From assembly GCA_947480335.1 (NCBI GenBank), contig CANKCB010000009.1:41313-105312 (forward strand): a DNA stretch of 64,000 bases. The letters are read 5' to 3'. The translations under genes were made by a program, and so were the position numbers. Below the pieces are notes generated by a model. That model did no database searches and was not told the DNA's origin. It saw nothing but the letters and a program-made list of their open reading frames with translations. The stretch comes from Gammaproteobacteria bacterium (GTDB lineage: Bacteria; Pseudomonadota; Gammaproteobacteria; Eutrophobiales; Eutrophobiaceae). Shown here piece after piece: positions 19,567 to 29,875 of the stretch (within the stretch, counting starts at the first letter, position 1; the number at the start of each line of letters is the position of its first letter).

Positions 19567-20789
19567 AACAGTTATTAACGTATGAATGGATACTTTCGAC
19601 CCGCTTTATGCGTGAAGGGATAATGCAAACATTGTTAATAATCTCCGGCGTAGCGCTGGGGGTTTCAGTCATCGTATTTATCTCAGCTCTTATTAGTGGT
19701 TTGCAAACCAATCTGTTCCGCCGCACGCTCGATTATCAGGCGCAAATTGTCATTCGTCCTCCCAGAGAAGTAGCGCGTTCCTTGCGTAAATCGGATGTTG
19801 GATTGCAGGCAACTTTGGTACAGCCTCGCGCCCAGAGATTGCGTTCAGTGGATCAATGGCAAACAGTAAGCAGGATGCTGGAAAAAATGCCCGAAGTAGA
19901 AGTAGTCGCGCCGGTAGTGGCCGGTGCCGGGTTTGTAATCAGAGGCGATGCGAACAAAGCGGTCAATCTTACCGGTATGGAACCACAAAGCTATTTACGA
20001 CTGATAGCATTGGAAAAACAATTGATTGCGGGTACGGCCAGGGTAGGGCCAGCAGATATTCTGATTGGTAATGAATTGGGGCACGATCTAGGCGTAGGAG
20101 TAGGTGACAAGCTGATTTTGCAAACAGCAAGCAAGGCCAGTGTCACATTGACGATCTGTGGCATTTTTGATTTTGGAAATAAAGGTATCAATGAACGCTC
20201 AGTTTATGTCGCCTTGCGTACAGCCCAAAGCCTGCTTAACTTGCCGGGTGGTGTTACTACTGTTGAAGTCAATGTGGAAAAACCGTTTGATGCTGAACTG
20301 GTCGCGCAAGTTATCAGTGCGCAGACTGGTCTGGATGTTGAAAGCTGGATCGTTTTGAATGCCCAGTTTTTCAGCGCGTTGCAGGCGCAATCCATGTCCA
20401 ATTTCATTATTCGTTTCTTCGTTGGTCTTACGGCCGCATTGGGAATAGCCAGTGTACTGGTCGTTTCTGTCGTGCAGAAGTCCAGGGAAATCGGAATCCT
20501 GCGTGCGACCGGCGCGACACGCAACCAGATTCTTCGTGTGTTCCTGTTACAAGGAGCGGTGATGGGGTTGCTGGGTTCGCTGATTGGTTCATTCGCAGGC
20601 TGGCTATTTCTGATTGCGTGGCGTGGTATTGCCATCAATGCCGACGGTACTCCGCTATTTGTTATCGAGTTTGATCCGATGCTATTTGTCTGGGCCGCTG
20701 TAGGTGCAACGCTGGTCGGCACTCTGGCGGCAGTTTTCCCTGCACGTACAGCGGCAAAACTGGATCCTGCAGTAGCAATTCGTGGCTGA
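19563..20789 (+). CDS. ABC transporter permease (FtsX/MacB type)
   Basis: 408 residues with one N-terminal membrane helix (about 22-45), a large periplasmic domain, and three C-terminal helices (about 275-300, 325-350, 372-395), the FtsX/MacB/LolC topology. The conserved [19 protein letters not shown] segment contacts the ATPase. It is coupled on both sides (4 and 8 bp overlaps) to the adaptor and ATPase genes. Confidence 0.92.
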   Translation: MKQLLTYEWILSTRFMREGIMQTLLIISGVALGVSVIVFISALISGLQTNLFRRTLDYQAQIVIRPPREVARSLRKSDVGLQATLVQPRAQRLRSVDQWQTVSRMLEKMPEVEVVAPVVAGAGFVIRGDANKAVNLTGMEPQSYLRLIALEKQLIAGTARVGPADILIGNELGHDLGVGVGDKLILQTASKASVTLTICGIFDFGNKGINERSVYVALRTAQSLLNLPGGVTTVEVNVEKPFDAELVAQVISAQTGLDVESWIVLNAQFFSALQAQSMSNFIIRFFVGLTAALGIASVLVVSVVQKSREIGILRATGATRNQILRVFLLQGAVMGLLGSLIGSFAGWLFLIAWRGIAINADGTPLFVIEFDPMLFVWAAVGATLVGTLAAVFPARTAAKLDPAVAIRG

Positions 20790-21498
20790 AACACAAACAC
20801 TGCGTCTGCAGGGAGTTCGTAAAGCCTATGGCGTGGGTACTGTGGCTGAGATGGAAGTATTGCACGGTATAGACCTGACGATACAAAAGGGTGAATTCAC
20901 TGCGCTGATAGGGCCATCCGGTTCCGGTAAAAGTACCTTGCTCAATCTGATTGGCTTACTGGATCATCCAACAGCAGGTCAACTATTTCTGACAGGAGTG
21001 GAAGCAACCGGTCTGGATGATGCCGATTTGACAAGGTTACGTGCCACGGCAATTGGATTTGTTTTTCAGTCACATAACCTGCTTCCGGCATTTACCGCAG
21101 AAGAAAATGTCATGTTGCCACTGCTGGCTGCGCGTGGGCGACCAGATAAGGATATGCAAAAACGTGCTGAAGGATTAATCGAGGCAGTTGGTTTGACGCC
21201 ATGGTCCAGTCACCTTACAAATGAACTGTCCGGTGGACAACAACAGCGTGTTGCAATTGCCCGTGCGCTGATTATGCAACCTGCACTGGTACTTGCCGAT
21301 GAACCCACTGGCAATCTGGATACCCAGACCGCAGACAGTGTGTTTGATCTGCTCAGAAAGATTAACCTGGAAAGCCGCACCAGTTTTTTGATTGTCACGC
21401 ATGACAAACGTCTTGCCCAACGCTGCGATCGTATTATTGAACTGGTCGATGGAAGGATTGCGTCAGATAAGGTTAATGCGGTGATTAATCCGGAATAA
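20782..21498 (+). CDS. ABC transporter ATP-binding protein (MacB/LolD-like)
   Basis: 238 residues with Walker [11 protein letters not shown]-loop [10 protein letters not shown], signature [15 protein letters not shown], Walker [14 protein letters not shown] and the H-loop VTHDKR. Belongs to the subfamily powering FtsX-type permeases. It starts inside the permease end at a GTG (8 bp overlap) with no promoter of its own. LolCDE is unlikely, since a periplasmic adaptor heads the operon and there is only one permease. Confidence 0.93.
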   Translation: MAETQTLRLQGVRKAYGVGTVAEMEVLHGIDLTIQKGEFTALIGPSGSGKSTLLNLIGLLDHPTAGQLFLTGVEATGLDDADLTRLRATAIGFVFQSHNLLPAFTAEENVMLPLLAARGRPDKDMQKRAEGLIEAVGLTPWSSHLTNELSGGQQQRVAIARALIMQPALVLADEPTGNLDTQTADSVFDLLRKINLESRTSFLIVTHDKRLAQRCDRIIELVDGRIASDKVNAVINPE

Positions 21499-21539
21499 AA
21501 CAGTCCGAACGTAAGTAATCGGGCTTTATTATTAAGCGA

Positions 21540-22289
21540 TTAGGGGGTGGTCCTGCACACCGGGCAATCCGGATCCTTTGATAATCTGGCCTGATGCCAT
21601 TCCATATTCAATATGTCCAGCAACATCAGTTTGCCTTGCAAGGTGGTGCCAATTTGCATGATCAACTTCATAGCCTCGCTGGCCTGAATGCTGCCGACGA
21701 TACCGAGTAGCGGTGCCATGACGCCGTTTGCGGTACAGGTGGTATCCACCTGATTGTCTTCTGCATAAAGACAGCGATAACAGGGGGATTCCGTATTGCG
21801 AGGATCAAACACACTGACTTGTGCTTCAAAGCGTATCGCCGCCGCGGAGACCAGTGGCGTGCGTGTCTGGACGCTAGCGCGGTTTAGTGCAAACCGTGTT
21901 TCAAAATTGTCGGTTGCATCAATGGCCACATTGCACTTACTCATCCATTCAGCAAACTCACTCTCACTCAGCTGACGATCGATCAGTGTGAGTTTAATGT
22001 CAGGATTTAGCGCGAGCAGGCGGTCTCTGGCAGACTCGACCTTGAGCCGGCCTATGTCTGCGTTCGAATGTACAATCTGTCGTTGCAGGTTGGATAAATC
22101 GACCTTGTCAAAATCAACCAGTACCAGATGGCCAACGCCAGCTGCTGTCAGGTAGAGGGAGGCGGCAGAACCCAGGCCACCCAGGCCAACGATGAGTACT
22201 GTAGCATTGGCCAGATGCGACTGGCCTGCGGCATCAATTTCCGGCAGCATGATCTGTCGGCTGTATCTGAGTAATTGGTCGTCGCGCAT
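21540..22289 (-). CDS. moeB: Adenylyltransferase of the MoeB/ThiF/HesA family
   Basis: Activates the C-terminal Gly of a ubiquitin-like sulfur carrier (MoaD or ThiS). It has the nucleotide-binding GLGGLGSAASLYL, the substrate motif DNFETRFALNR, and zinc-binding CxxC pairs (CYRC and CPVC near the C-terminus). 249 residues fit. moeB beside prmC-prfA-hemA is a known gammaproteobacterial order; ThiF is the alternative, as family assignment by sequence alone is soft. Confidence 0.88.
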   Translation of the reverse strand: MRDDQLLRYSRQIMLPEIDAAGQSHLANATVLIVGLGGLGSAASLYLTAAGVGHLVLVDFDKVDLSNLQRQIVHSNADIGRLKVESARDRLLALNPDIKLTLIDRQLSESEFAEWMSKCNVAIDATDNFETRFALNRASVQTRTPLVSAAAIRFEAQVSVFDPRNTESPCYRCLYAEDNQVDTTCTANGVMAPLLGIVGSIQASEAMKLIMQIGTTLQGKLMLLDILNMEWHQARLSKDPDCPVCRTTP

Positions 22290-22315
22290 TTTGCCAGTAT
22301 AGGATGATTTGCAGT

Positions 22316-22729
22316 TTATGAGTTCTGATTTTCCGGCCGTTTTACGGTTTGCCAGGGTTTGGCAATACGTTTACTGCGGCGCGCTTCGTCCCGCAGATGA
22401 CTGGCGACCATGATATCGCGTACATAGATATCCCAGCCGTACCGGGCATGCTGATACTGCGCTTCAGTCTGTTCCATGCTGGAACGCAGTTCAAGTAGTA
22501 GTCTGCGCAATAAGCCAAACTGCTTGCTGTCGATATGGGTTTTGATTGTTTGCCAGATTGTATAAAAGCTAACTTCGGGAAACGAATATCGTATGCCCAG
22601 AATATTATTTTCTGGCAGATAGTTAATTTCGATATCCAGTGTCTGAAGTTCCCGGATCAGTGCATCCCGGAGTGCAGTATCGAGCTTAGCGGGCAGGGCA
22701 ATACGACACAGGCGTTGCTGTGTCTTCAT
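22316..22729 (-). CDS. Uncharacterised protein in the hemA-prfA-prmC-moeB cluster
   Basis: 137 residues, no signal peptide or membrane helix. It begins RLCRIALPAKLDTALRDAL and has an Arg-rich middle (LLRRLLLELRSSMEQTEAQY) and a basic tail. Reading frame and codon use look real, and the ATG overlaps the prmC stop by 4 bp, so it is translated with prmC and moeB. I do not recognise the family; small size and basic character would allow nucleic-acid or ribosome association, but that is a guess. Confidence 0.75.
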   Translation of the reverse strand: MKTQQRLCRIALPAKLDTALRDALIRELQTLDIEINYLPENNILGIRYSFPEVSFYTIWQTIKTHIDSKQFGLLRRLLLELRSSMEQTEAQYQHARYGWDIYVRDIMVASHLRDEARRSKRIAKPWQTVKRPENQNS

Positions 22730-23586
22730 GGCAACACTGCCAAGGTGATCCGATCCAACCCGGCATAATCCTGTCTGGTCAGGATTTCAATGAAACGATT
22801 TGCGTGCAACAACTCGCGAATCAACTCTCCCTGTGCGTGACCATGTTCAAACAACAGTTTGCCACCACTTTTTAGATACATATTTGCACCCGGGACGATA
22901 CGACGGAATGCGTCCAGTCCAAAGCTGCCGCCATCGAGTGCCACGCGAGGTTCATAACGTATGTCACCATTGATAAATCCACTGTCCCCTGATTCTACAT
23001 ACGGTGGATTCGAAACGATTAGATCAAACGACTGGCTGGTCAGCGAGGCATACCAGTCGGAATGTATGAATTGAACATTTCGAATTCCCAATAGTCCGGC
23101 ATTCTGTTGTGCCATAGCCAGCGTCGGCAGGCTGATATCGGTAGCGGTAACGCTGCAATCCGGTCTTTCCCTGGCAATCGCCAGCGCGATTGCGCCCGAA
23201 CCGGTACCCAAATCCAGTATCTTGCAATTGTTAATGTTCTCAATTAACGCAAGTGCCTGTTCTACCAGCAACTCGGTTTCCGGTCTGGGTATCAGCGTGT
23301 GCTGGTTTACCTGAAGCCGTAACGACCAGAACTCCTTCTCGCCGATCAGATAGGCAACCGGAAAACCATTCGCGCGTTTGCTGATGAGTGAATTGAAGTC
23401 CACGATGTCACGTTGTTCGACAACTACATCTGAATGTGCATACAGAAAATAATGTGGTTGTTTGAGGATGTTGCAGAGGAGAATTTCGCAATCCAGGCGG
23501 GCCGTTGTGGGATCAGTTAATTGCTGTATACCGTATTGAATCAGTTCGCCGACGGTAACCACCCTGTCTGTTGCAAGCTGCGGCAA
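22726..23586 (-). CDS. prmC: Release-factor glutamine methyltransferase
   Basis: Methylates the Gln of the GGQ motif in RF1 and RF2. SAM motif ILDLGTGSGAIALA and the catalytic NPPY (IVSNPPYVES) are clear; the helical N-terminal domain precedes them. 286 residues is typical. It lies 12 bp after prfA, which encodes its substrate. Confidence 0.96.
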   Translation of the reverse strand: MPQLATDRVVTVGELIQYGIQQLTDPTTARLDCEILLCNILKQPHYFLYAHSDVVVEQRDIVDFNSLISKRANGFPVAYLIGEKEFWSLRLQVNQHTLIPRPETELLVEQALALIENINNCKILDLGTGSGAIALAIARERPDCSVTATDISLPTLAMAQQNAGLLGIRNVQFIHSDWYASLTSQSFDLIVSNPPYVESGDSGFINGDIRYEPRVALDGGSFGLDAFRRIVPGANMYLKSGGKLLFEHGHAQGELIRELLHANRFIEILTRQDYAGLDRITLAVLP

Positions 23587-23598
23587 CGTATTGCTCCG

Positions 23599-24684
23599 TT
23601 AATTCGCCAGCGCGGCCAATTGGTCGGCCTGGTATTCGTTAATCAACGCATCGATGATCATATCCAGATCACCCTGCAGAAACTCATCCAGTTTATATAA
23701 TGTTAGATTGATGCGGTGATCAGTTACCCGGCTCTGGGGATAATTATAGGTGCGGATTCGTTCGGAACGGTCGCCACTACCAACCAGGATTTTTCGTGTC
23801 GCGGCGATTTGTGCATTTTGTCGCTCGCGTTCACCGCTGAGGATTCTGGCTTTTAATAAGGACATGGCCCGCGCACGGTTTTTATGTTGTGAGCGCTCGT
23901 CCTGACATTCAACCACGATGCCAGTCGGGATATGGGTAATACGTATCGCCGAATCGGTCTTGTTCACATGCTGTCCACCGGCGCCGGACGCACGAAAGGT
24001 GTCGGTACGCAGATCATTCGGGTTGATTTCGATATCACTGATTTCTTCCGACTCCGGCATTACTGCTACCGTACAGGCCGAGGTATGTATACGTCCCTGT
24101 GCTTCGGTTTCCGGCACACGTTGTACGCGATGTGCACCGGATTCAAATTTCAGTCTCGAATAGGCACCTTCGCCAATGATACGCAGGATCACTTCACGAT
24201 ACCCGGCCAGATCACTGTGGTTGGCGCTCATGATTTCTACCTGCCAGCGTCGCATTTCGGCATAACGTGTGTACATGCGTAATAACACGCTGGCGAACAA
24301 GGCAGCTTCCTCACCTCCTGTGCCTGCACGTATTTCAAGAAAAATATTGCTGTTATCAGCCGGGTCGCGTGGCAATAATAGTTTTTGCAGCTCCAGTTCG
24401 AGCCGCGTGCTTTCTGCTTCCCTGCCCAGCAACTCTTCCTGTGCCATATCGCGGATTTCACTGTCTCCATCTTTCAGTAATTCGCGGGCATGATCGATAG
24501 AACCCAGGTTTCTACGGTACAGATGGAAACACGCAACGATGGGATTGATTTCAGCCGCTTCCTTGCTTAGTTCACGGAAACTGTTCTGATTTTTAATCAC
24601 GTTCGCGTCCGACATCAGACCATGTATTTCTTCCTGCCGTTCTGACAGCTTTTCCAGTTTTTGTTGCAGTGACGCTTTTAACAT
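23599..24684 (-). CDS. prfA: Peptide chain release factor 1
   Basis: Recognises UAA and UAG and triggers peptide release. The catalytic GGQ appears in [15 protein letters not shown], and the domain 2 tripeptide region is present upstream. I use the ATG at 24684 (361 residues, [13 protein letters not shown]) because it matches the family N-terminus; the frame is open 69 bp further into hemA. Its Gln is the PrmC target encoded next. Confidence 0.97.
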   Translation of the reverse strand: MLKASLQQKLEKLSERQEEIHGLMSDANVIKNQNSFRELSKEAAEINPIVACFHLYRRNLGSIDHARELLKDGDSEIRDMAQEELLGREAESTRLELELQKLLLPRDPADNSNIFLEIRAGTGGEEAALFASVLLRMYTRYAEMRRWQVEIMSANHSDLAGYREVILRIIGEGAYSRLKFESGAHRVQRVPETEAQGRIHTSACTVAVMPESEEISDIEINPNDLRTDTFRASGAGGQHVNKTDSAIRITHIPTGIVVECQDERSQHKNRARAMSLLKARILSGERERQNAQIAATRKILVGSGDRSERIRTYNYPQSRVTDHRINLTLYKLDEFLQGDLDMIIDALINEYQADQLAALAN

Positions 24685-24718
24685 AAGTCGCAGTCCGTGC
24701 GGATGGTTAACAGAGAGA

Positions 24719-25990
24719 TCATTTTTTGTCCTTGTTTTCCGGCGCCAGTGCAAACAGCGTTCTGGCCGCCCGAATCAGTTCGTCTTTTTGTTCCTGGCTG
24801 CTGTTGCGCAGCTGTACGCTGGGCGCATGGATGATCTTGTTGGCCAGTGAGCGGGCCAGTTCTTTCAACAGGATTTCCGGATCGTCACCCTGACGCAGGC
24901 GTTTTAGCGCTGCCTCCAGTACTTCCTGCTGCATGCTTTCGGCATTTTCACGAATCGCACGCACGGTGGAGACGGTATCCAGTGTATACATCCAGTCCAT
25001 GAACTGGGAAACATGCGTATCGATGATTTCTTCCGCCTGTTTGGCGGCCTGCTCACGATTGCGCATATTTTCATTGATGACCCCCTGTAAATCGTCAACC
25101 GTATACAGATACACATCATCCAGTTTGCCAGCTTCCGGATCAACGTCTCTGGGTACGGCAATGTCAACAATATACATCGGGCGGTGTTTGCGTTTTTTGA
25201 TGGCCAGACGCACCATCTCTGCAGAAATGATCGGTTGCTGGCTGCCGGTAGAGGTGATAAGGATATCGGCCTCATCCAGATGACTGCCGATATCATCCAG
25301 ACTGATCGCATAGGCTGAAAACTCACTGGCCAGATGTTGTGCACGTTCCAGCGTACGGTTGGCAATGATCATGCGCTGCAGTCCTTTATCATGCAGATGC
25401 CGTGCGGTCAGTTCAACCGTTTCACCGGCGCCGACCAGCAAGGCGGTGCGGTTGGTCAGGTTGCCAAAGATTTGTTGTCCAAGTCGGACTGCCGCAAAGG
25501 CAATCGATACCGGGTGATTGCCTATTTCGGTATTACTGCGGATGTCCTTGGCGACCCGGAATGAATGCTGGAACAGACGCTCGAGCAACTGACCGATACT
25601 GCCGGCACTGACTGCGGTCTTGTAGGCCGATTTCAGCTGGCCCAGTACCTGTGGTTCACCCAGCACCATCGAATCCAGTCCGCAGGCAACCCTTAACAAG
25701 TGTTTGACTGCCGTGGCGTCCGGGTAGCTATACATGAATGGACGGATGTCCTGCAGTTTCAATTTATGAAATCCAGATAACCAATGCATCAAATCCTGCT
25801 GGTGTACTTCATCCAGCGAACAGTAAATTTCGGTTCGATTGCAGGTCGAGAGGATGGCTACTTCATCAATACCGCTTTTTTGCTTCAGATCGGACAATAC
25901 CTCAGGCAGGATCTCGCCACTAAACGCCACCTTTTCGCGTATCTCTACCGGAGCTGTGGTATGGTTCAGGCCTAGGGCAATTAGTGTCAT
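24719..25990 (-). CDS. hemA: Glutamyl-tRNA reductase
   Basis: First committed step of C5 tetrapyrrole synthesis, reducing Glu-tRNA to glutamate-1-semialdehyde. The motifs [15 protein letters not shown] and [11 protein letters not shown] (catalytic Cys) and the NADPH-binding [11 protein letters not shown] are present, with the C-terminal dimerisation helix. The internal ATG at 25990 (423 residues) fits the family start. Divergent from the TPR lipoprotein gene across about 205 bp of shared promoter region. Confidence 0.97.
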   Translation of the reverse strand: MTLIALGLNHTTAPVEIREKVAFSGEILPEVLSDLKQKSGIDEVAILSTCNRTEIYCSLDEVHQQDLMHWLSGFHKLKLQDIRPFMYSYPDATAVKHLLRVACGLDSMVLGEPQVLGQLKSAYKTAVSAGSIGQLLERLFQHSFRVAKDIRSNTEIGNHPVSIAFAAVRLGQQIFGNLTNRTALLVGAGETVELTARHLHDKGLQRMIIANRTLERAQHLASEFSAYAISLDDIGSHLDEADILITSTGSQQPIISAEMVRLAIKKRKHRPMYIVDIAVPRDVDPEAGKLDDVYLYTVDDLQGVINENMRNREQAAKQAEEIIDTHVSQFMDWMYTLDTVSTVRAIRENAESMQQEVLEAALKRLRQGDDPEILLKELARSLANKIIHAPSVQLRNSSQEQKDELIRAARTLFALAPENKDKK

Positions 25991-26195
25991 CGATGTAATT
26001 CTGGCTGAAGTTAGCTGCAATTATGCTATATTTTCCGAAGCTGACATTATAAATCATTTATTTATCAACTTGTTGGATTGATTCGTTACACAGCCCAACC
26101 GGATAATGTCACAAATATCGGGCTTACAGTAAAATACAGCAAGAATGCCCGGAACCGGACAATAGGCCTTATGTCTATAATCCTGTCCATAAATA

Positions 26196-27998
26196 ATGAA
26201 AGGTCAGAACTCTATGCTTGGTGCAAACTGGAAAAGGGTCAGCAAATCGTTGACATTCATGCCTGCAGGTGTGCACCGCTCCGTGCCGTTGGCGTGTGCA
26301 TTGCTCATCCTGTCTGCATGCAGTGGCTCGCCGGCGAAGCCTGAACAACCGGTTGCCGAAGTAGCCAAACCTGAGCCAGTCGTTGTCAGTGTTGAACCCG
26401 TGCGTCCCAATATCGATTTAACCGGCGACATGCTGACCCGTATACTGGAAGCTGAATTTGCAGGTCAGCGCGGCCAACTGGATACCTCGCTAAAGAATTA
26501 TCTGGATCTGGCACGCGAAACCAAAGATCCGAAAATTATTGAAAGGGCCACCCGCATTGCGGTGTTTGCACGTGACGAAGCCGCTGCCTCCGAGATGGCC
26601 AATATGTGGGTCGAACTGGACCCACGTAATCCGGACCCTCATCAGGTACTGGCGGTGATGGCAATCCGCAAGGGAGATGTCGAGACAGCGTTGGTACATC
26701 TGGAAAGCATTCTGGATTATACCGAAGGTGAAATGGATCAGAAGCTGCTGATGATAGCCAGCATGCTAGGGCGCGAAGCCGACAAGGACCTGATCCTGCA
26801 GGTGATGGAAAAAATGACGGCGAAGCGTCAGGATTCACCTGCTGCGTTGTATGCCTATGCGCGTGTTGCGGCAGTACTGGGTGAATACGAGCGAGCGCTC
26901 GAATTGTTGACCCGCTCATACAGTCTGGATCCGAAAAATTCTGCGGTTGCCCTGAATTATGTCTCGATCTTGCAGCGACTGGATCGTTTTGAAGAAGCGT
27001 TGACGTGGCTGGAAAAGACACTGAAATCCGATCTGGAAGATGATTTTGATCTACGTCTGGCCTATGCCAGGTTGCTCGCTGATGTAAGACGTTATGACGA
27101 TGCCGAAAAACAGTTTGAAATTCTGACAAAGGTTGACCCGAAGAACGAGGACGTATCATTTGCTCTCGCTTTGTTGTATCTGCAATCGGGCAAGGCAGAC
27201 GATGCCGAAAAATATTTGCTGCGACTGGACGAACAGAGTAATAAATCCAATGAAGTGAATTACTATCTTGGACGTATTGCAGAAGATCGTGGTGATGAAG
27301 CAAAAGCGGCTGTGTGGTTCCAGGGAGTAAAATCCGGACAGAATTATTTCGATGCACAGGTAAGAATGGCGATGACTTTGGCCAGACAGGACAAGGTTAA
27401 TGAGGCCCGTTCGCAGTTGCAGTCTATACATATCCAGAATGAACGTGAGGCCGTGTTGTTGATTCAGGCGGAAGCGGAATTGCTGGTCGATCTGAAACGA
27501 CATGAAGAAGCTCTGCAGATATATAATACTGCTCTGGAGAAAAAATACGATCCGGATCTGATGTACTCTCGGGCGATGCTGTCAGAAAAAATGAACAGGT
27601 TGGATCTGCTCGAAGCCGATCTGCGATCAATCATTGAAAAGGATCCCGAAAATGCCCAGGCATTGAATGCACTGGGCTATACACTGGCCGACAGGACCGA
27701 CCGCTATTCAGAAGCCGAACAATTGATAGATCAGGCATTGAAAATACGTCCGGACGATCATTTTATACTCGACAGCAAGGGTTGGGTGTTATACCGGCAG
27801 GGTAAACTTGAGCAAGCGCTCGATTATCTGCGCAGGGCAATGGATTTGATCCCGGACAGTGAAATTGCGGCCCATCTGGGTGAAGTGCTCTGGGTCAGTG
27901 GTGACAAAAAGGAAGCGAAGAAAGTCTGGGCTTCGGCACTGAAAGCTACGCCGGATAACACCAGTCTGCAAAACGTGATTGAGAAGTTCAATCCGTAA
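26196..27998 (+). CDS. TPR-repeat lipoprotein
   Basis: 600 residues. A long N-region leads to a lipoprotein signal with lipobox LLILSAC (Cys near residue 47). The rest is tetratricopeptide-like helical repeats from about 75 to the end, including EDVSFALALLYLQSGKADDAE and a C-terminal pair with LNALGYTLADRTDRYSEAE. An ATG at 26214 with AAAGG upstream is an equally good start. The position between hemA and lolB matches a gene conserved in Pseudomonas (PA4667-like). Likely an outer-membrane scaffold; mechanism unknown. Confidence 0.88.
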   Translation: MKGQNSMLGANWKRVSKSLTFMPAGVHRSVPLACALLILSACSGSPAKPEQPVAEVAKPEPVVVSVEPVRPNIDLTGDMLTRILEAEFAGQRGQLDTSLKNYLDLARETKDPKIIERATRIAVFARDEAAASEMANMWVELDPRNPDPHQVLAVMAIRKGDVETALVHLESILDYTEGEMDQKLLMIASMLGREADKDLILQVMEKMTAKRQDSPAALYAYARVAAVLGEYERALELLTRSYSLDPKNSAVALNYVSILQRLDRFEEALTWLEKTLKSDLEDDFDLRLAYARLLADVRRYDDAEKQFEILTKVDPKNEDVSFALALLYLQSGKADDAEKYLLRLDEQSNKSNEVNYYLGRIAEDRGDEAKAAVWFQGVKSGQNYFDAQVRMAMTLARQDKVNEARSQLQSIHIQNEREAVLLIQAEAELLVDLKRHEEALQIYNTALEKKYDPDLMYSRAMLSEKMNRLDLLEADLRSIIEKDPENAQALNALGYTLADRTDRYSEAEQLIDQALKIRPDDHFILDSKGWVLYRQGKLEQALDYLRRAMDLIPDSEIAAHLGEVLWVSGDKKEAKKVWASALKATPDNTSLQNVIEKFNP

Positions 27999-28072
27999 AG
28001 CGGGTCGTTCGTCTCCACACGCCCGGCACTTTATACAGACGGTCAACCCGGCGTAACACGCGACGACAATTC

Positions 28073-28690
28073 ATGTTATTACATAAATTCAGAACCCCCC
28101 TGATAGCTCTGTTACTGATGTGGCTGTCTGGTTGTGCGACTACTCCGCGAGTCCCGCAACCCGTCAATGAACAACTCTGGAAACAACAACAGCAACAATT
28201 GGGTCAGCTGACACACTGGCAATTGGCCGGGCGTATCTCGATACAACTGGAAAAGGAAGCCTGGAGTGCCAGCCTTTACTGGACACAAGAGGGTGATAAT
28301 TACACCCTGCGTATTGTGGCACCATTGGGTCGTGGCACTATCGAAATTTCCGGTAATAAAGATTCGGTAAAATTGCATACGGCCGATAACCGGTTACTGG
28401 AAGACAAGGATGTGGATATATTAATGCAGCAAAATCTGGGTTGGAAAATCCCGGTTGCCGCACTGATTTACTGGATCAGGGGATTGCCGGATCCACAGAT
28501 GGCGATCAGCCAGATACAACTTGAACAGCCCGGACATCTGGCCTCTATCAACCAATCCGGCTGGAATGTCAGCTATGAGCAATATACCCGTGTCGGTGCG
28601 CTGGAATTGCCTTCGAGAATGACCATCGTGCGCGAACAACTGAAGCTGCGTCTGAGCATCAATAAGTGGACCATGACGGATGAATCCTGA
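28073..28690 (+). CDS. lolB: Outer-membrane lipoprotein LolB
   Basis: Receives lipoproteins from LolA and inserts them in the outer membrane. Signal peptide with lipobox MWLSGC (Cys near residue 21), then the conserved WQLAGRISIQ strand and WTQEGDNYTLRI. 205 residues is normal. The stop overlaps the ispE start by 11 bp. Confidence 0.94.
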   Translation: MLLHKFRTPLIALLLMWLSGCATTPRVPQPVNEQLWKQQQQQLGQLTHWQLAGRISIQLEKEAWSASLYWTQEGDNYTLRIVAPLGRGTIEISGNKDSVKLHTADNRLLEDKDVDILMQQNLGWKIPVAALIYWIRGLPDPQMAISQIQLEQPGHLASINQSGWNVSYEQYTRVGALELPSRMTIVREQLKLRLSINKWTMTDES

Positions 28691-29528
28691 TAGCTGGCCA
28701 GCACCGGCCAAGCTGAATCTGTTTCTGCATATACTCGGTCGACGGCCTGATGGTTATCATCAGTTACAAACTGTCTTCCAGCTGCTTGAATTCGGAGATG
28801 AACTGACCATACGTGCTGATGACAAGGATCGTATAAACCTGGAGCAGGATTATGACGGAATCGATCCTGAGAAAGATTTGGTTCTGCGAGCAGCCACGTT
28901 GTTAAAAGCAAAGACTGAGACCCGAAAAGGCGCCGTGATTTCGGTAAACAAACGAATCCCGATTGGTGGTGGACTCGGAGGTGGCAGTTCGGATGCGGCA
29001 ACCACACTGGTAGTATTAAACCGGTTATGGAATACCGGATTGTCACTTTGCCAATTATCAGATCTGGGCTTGCAGCTGGGAGCGGACGTACCGGTGTTTA
29101 TCCAAGGACACAGTGCATGGGCTGAAGGGGTGGGTGAGCAACTGCAACCAGTTGAACTGCCTGATAACTGGTATCTGGTAATTTATCCCGATTGTCCAGT
29201 CAGCACAGCCACAGTGTTTAACCAACCTGAATTGACACGTAATTCCACACCCATCACAATACGCGACTTTCTTGGTGGAGCAGGTCATAATGACTGCGAA
29301 AAAGTGGTTTATGACTACTATCCCGAAGTCGCCGCCGCTGCAAAATGGCTGGATGGATGGACAAAGGCAAGATTGACCGGGACCGGCTCCTGTATTTTTG
29401 GCCGGTTCGGGAGTGAGCAGGAAGCAAGCACCGTACTGGCGCAGTTACCTCACGCCTGGCAAGGATTTGTCAGCCGTGGTTGTAACATGTCTCCCCTGCA
29501 TCAAAAACTGGCACGCAGTGCTGGATGA
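28680..29528 (+). CDS. ispE: 4-diphosphocytidyl-2-C-methyl-D-erythritol kinase
   Basis: GHMP kinase of the non-mevalonate isoprenoid pathway. The N-terminus WPAPAKLNLFLHILGRRPDGYH and the ATP loop PIGGGLGGGSSDAAT are diagnostic, as is the C-terminal LTGTGSCIFG. 282 residues is typical. Its last codons contain a 14-bp sequence (from about 29506) that recurs downstream of the damaged tRNA copy. Confidence 0.96.
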   Translation: MNPDSWPAPAKLNLFLHILGRRPDGYHQLQTVFQLLEFGDELTIRADDKDRINLEQDYDGIDPEKDLVLRAATLLKAKTETRKGAVISVNKRIPIGGGLGGGSSDAATTLVVLNRLWNTGLSLCQLSDLGLQLGADVPVFIQGHSAWAEGVGEQLQPVELPDNWYLVIYPDCPVSTATVFNQPELTRNSTPITIRDFLGGAGHNDCEKVVYDYYPEVAAAAKWLDGWTKARLTGTGSCIFGRFGSEQEASTVLAQLPHAWQGFVSRGCNMSPLHQKLARSAG

Positions 29529-29562
29529 GAAGTTTTGTAGAGTTGGTTGTAAATATTTTAGG

Positions 29563-29702
29563 CGGGGTGGGGACTAGCGGCTAAGGCACCGGGTATTGAT
29601 CCCGGCATTCCCAGGTTCGACAAAATCGTATGGAACGATTTTGAACGGCCATAGGCCGGCCCGAAGGGTGGAGTACATGGATGTACGGAATCATCCTGGC
29701 AC
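29563..29702 (+). pseudogene. Damaged second copy of tRNA-Gln split by a 72-bp palindromic insert
   Basis: 29563-29620 copies the neighbouring tRNA-Gln from the acceptor 5' side to the T-loop (TTCGA). There is near identity from the D-stem on, one change in the anticodon loop (U33 position to A) and several in the acceptor arm. The T-loop is interrupted by 72 bp (29621-29692). The tRNA then resumes with ATCCTGGCAC (29693-29702) but lacks the last acceptor bases and CCA. It cannot fold as a working tRNA. Confidence 0.8.
29621..29692 (+). repeat. 72-bp palindrome-rich element inside the tRNA-Gln relic
   Basis: It contains a 9-bp inverted repeat CAAAATCGT/ACGATTTTG with a 5-nt loop, a GGCC-rich palindrome near 29648, and GTACAT-GG-ATGTAC near 29673. 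Dense palindromes in 72 bp suggest a REP-like or otherwise structured repeat rather than random sequence. No coding potential. Confidence 0.6.
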
Positions 29703-29752
29703 GCAGTGCCGGCTGAGAACCTGCAACTGGTAACCGTTTTAACAGTACAAAT

Positions 29753-29828
29753 TGGGGTGTGGCCAAGCGGCTAAGGCACCGGGTTTTGATCCCGGCATTC
29801 CCAGGTTCGAATCCTGGCACCCCAGCCA
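29753..29828 (+). tRNA. tRNA-Gln (anticodon UUG)
   Basis: The acceptor TGGGGTG pairs with CACCCCA, and CCA is genomically encoded (29826-29828). The anticodon stem CCGGG/CCCGG closes the loop TTTTGAT, giving anticodon UUG. The T-arm is CCAGG-TTCGAAT-CCTGG. It sits between ispE and prs, as in Pseudomonas and relatives. Confidence 0.97.
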
Positions 29829-29875
29829 AATCTATAACAGGTATAATGTAATTTTTCTGACAGACCGATAATAAT

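Noticed and set aside
20782..21498. ATPase as lolD
   Set aside because: Upstream adaptor plus a single FtsX-type permease fits MacAB/Dev-type export; LolC/LolE are absent here even though lolB is nearby.
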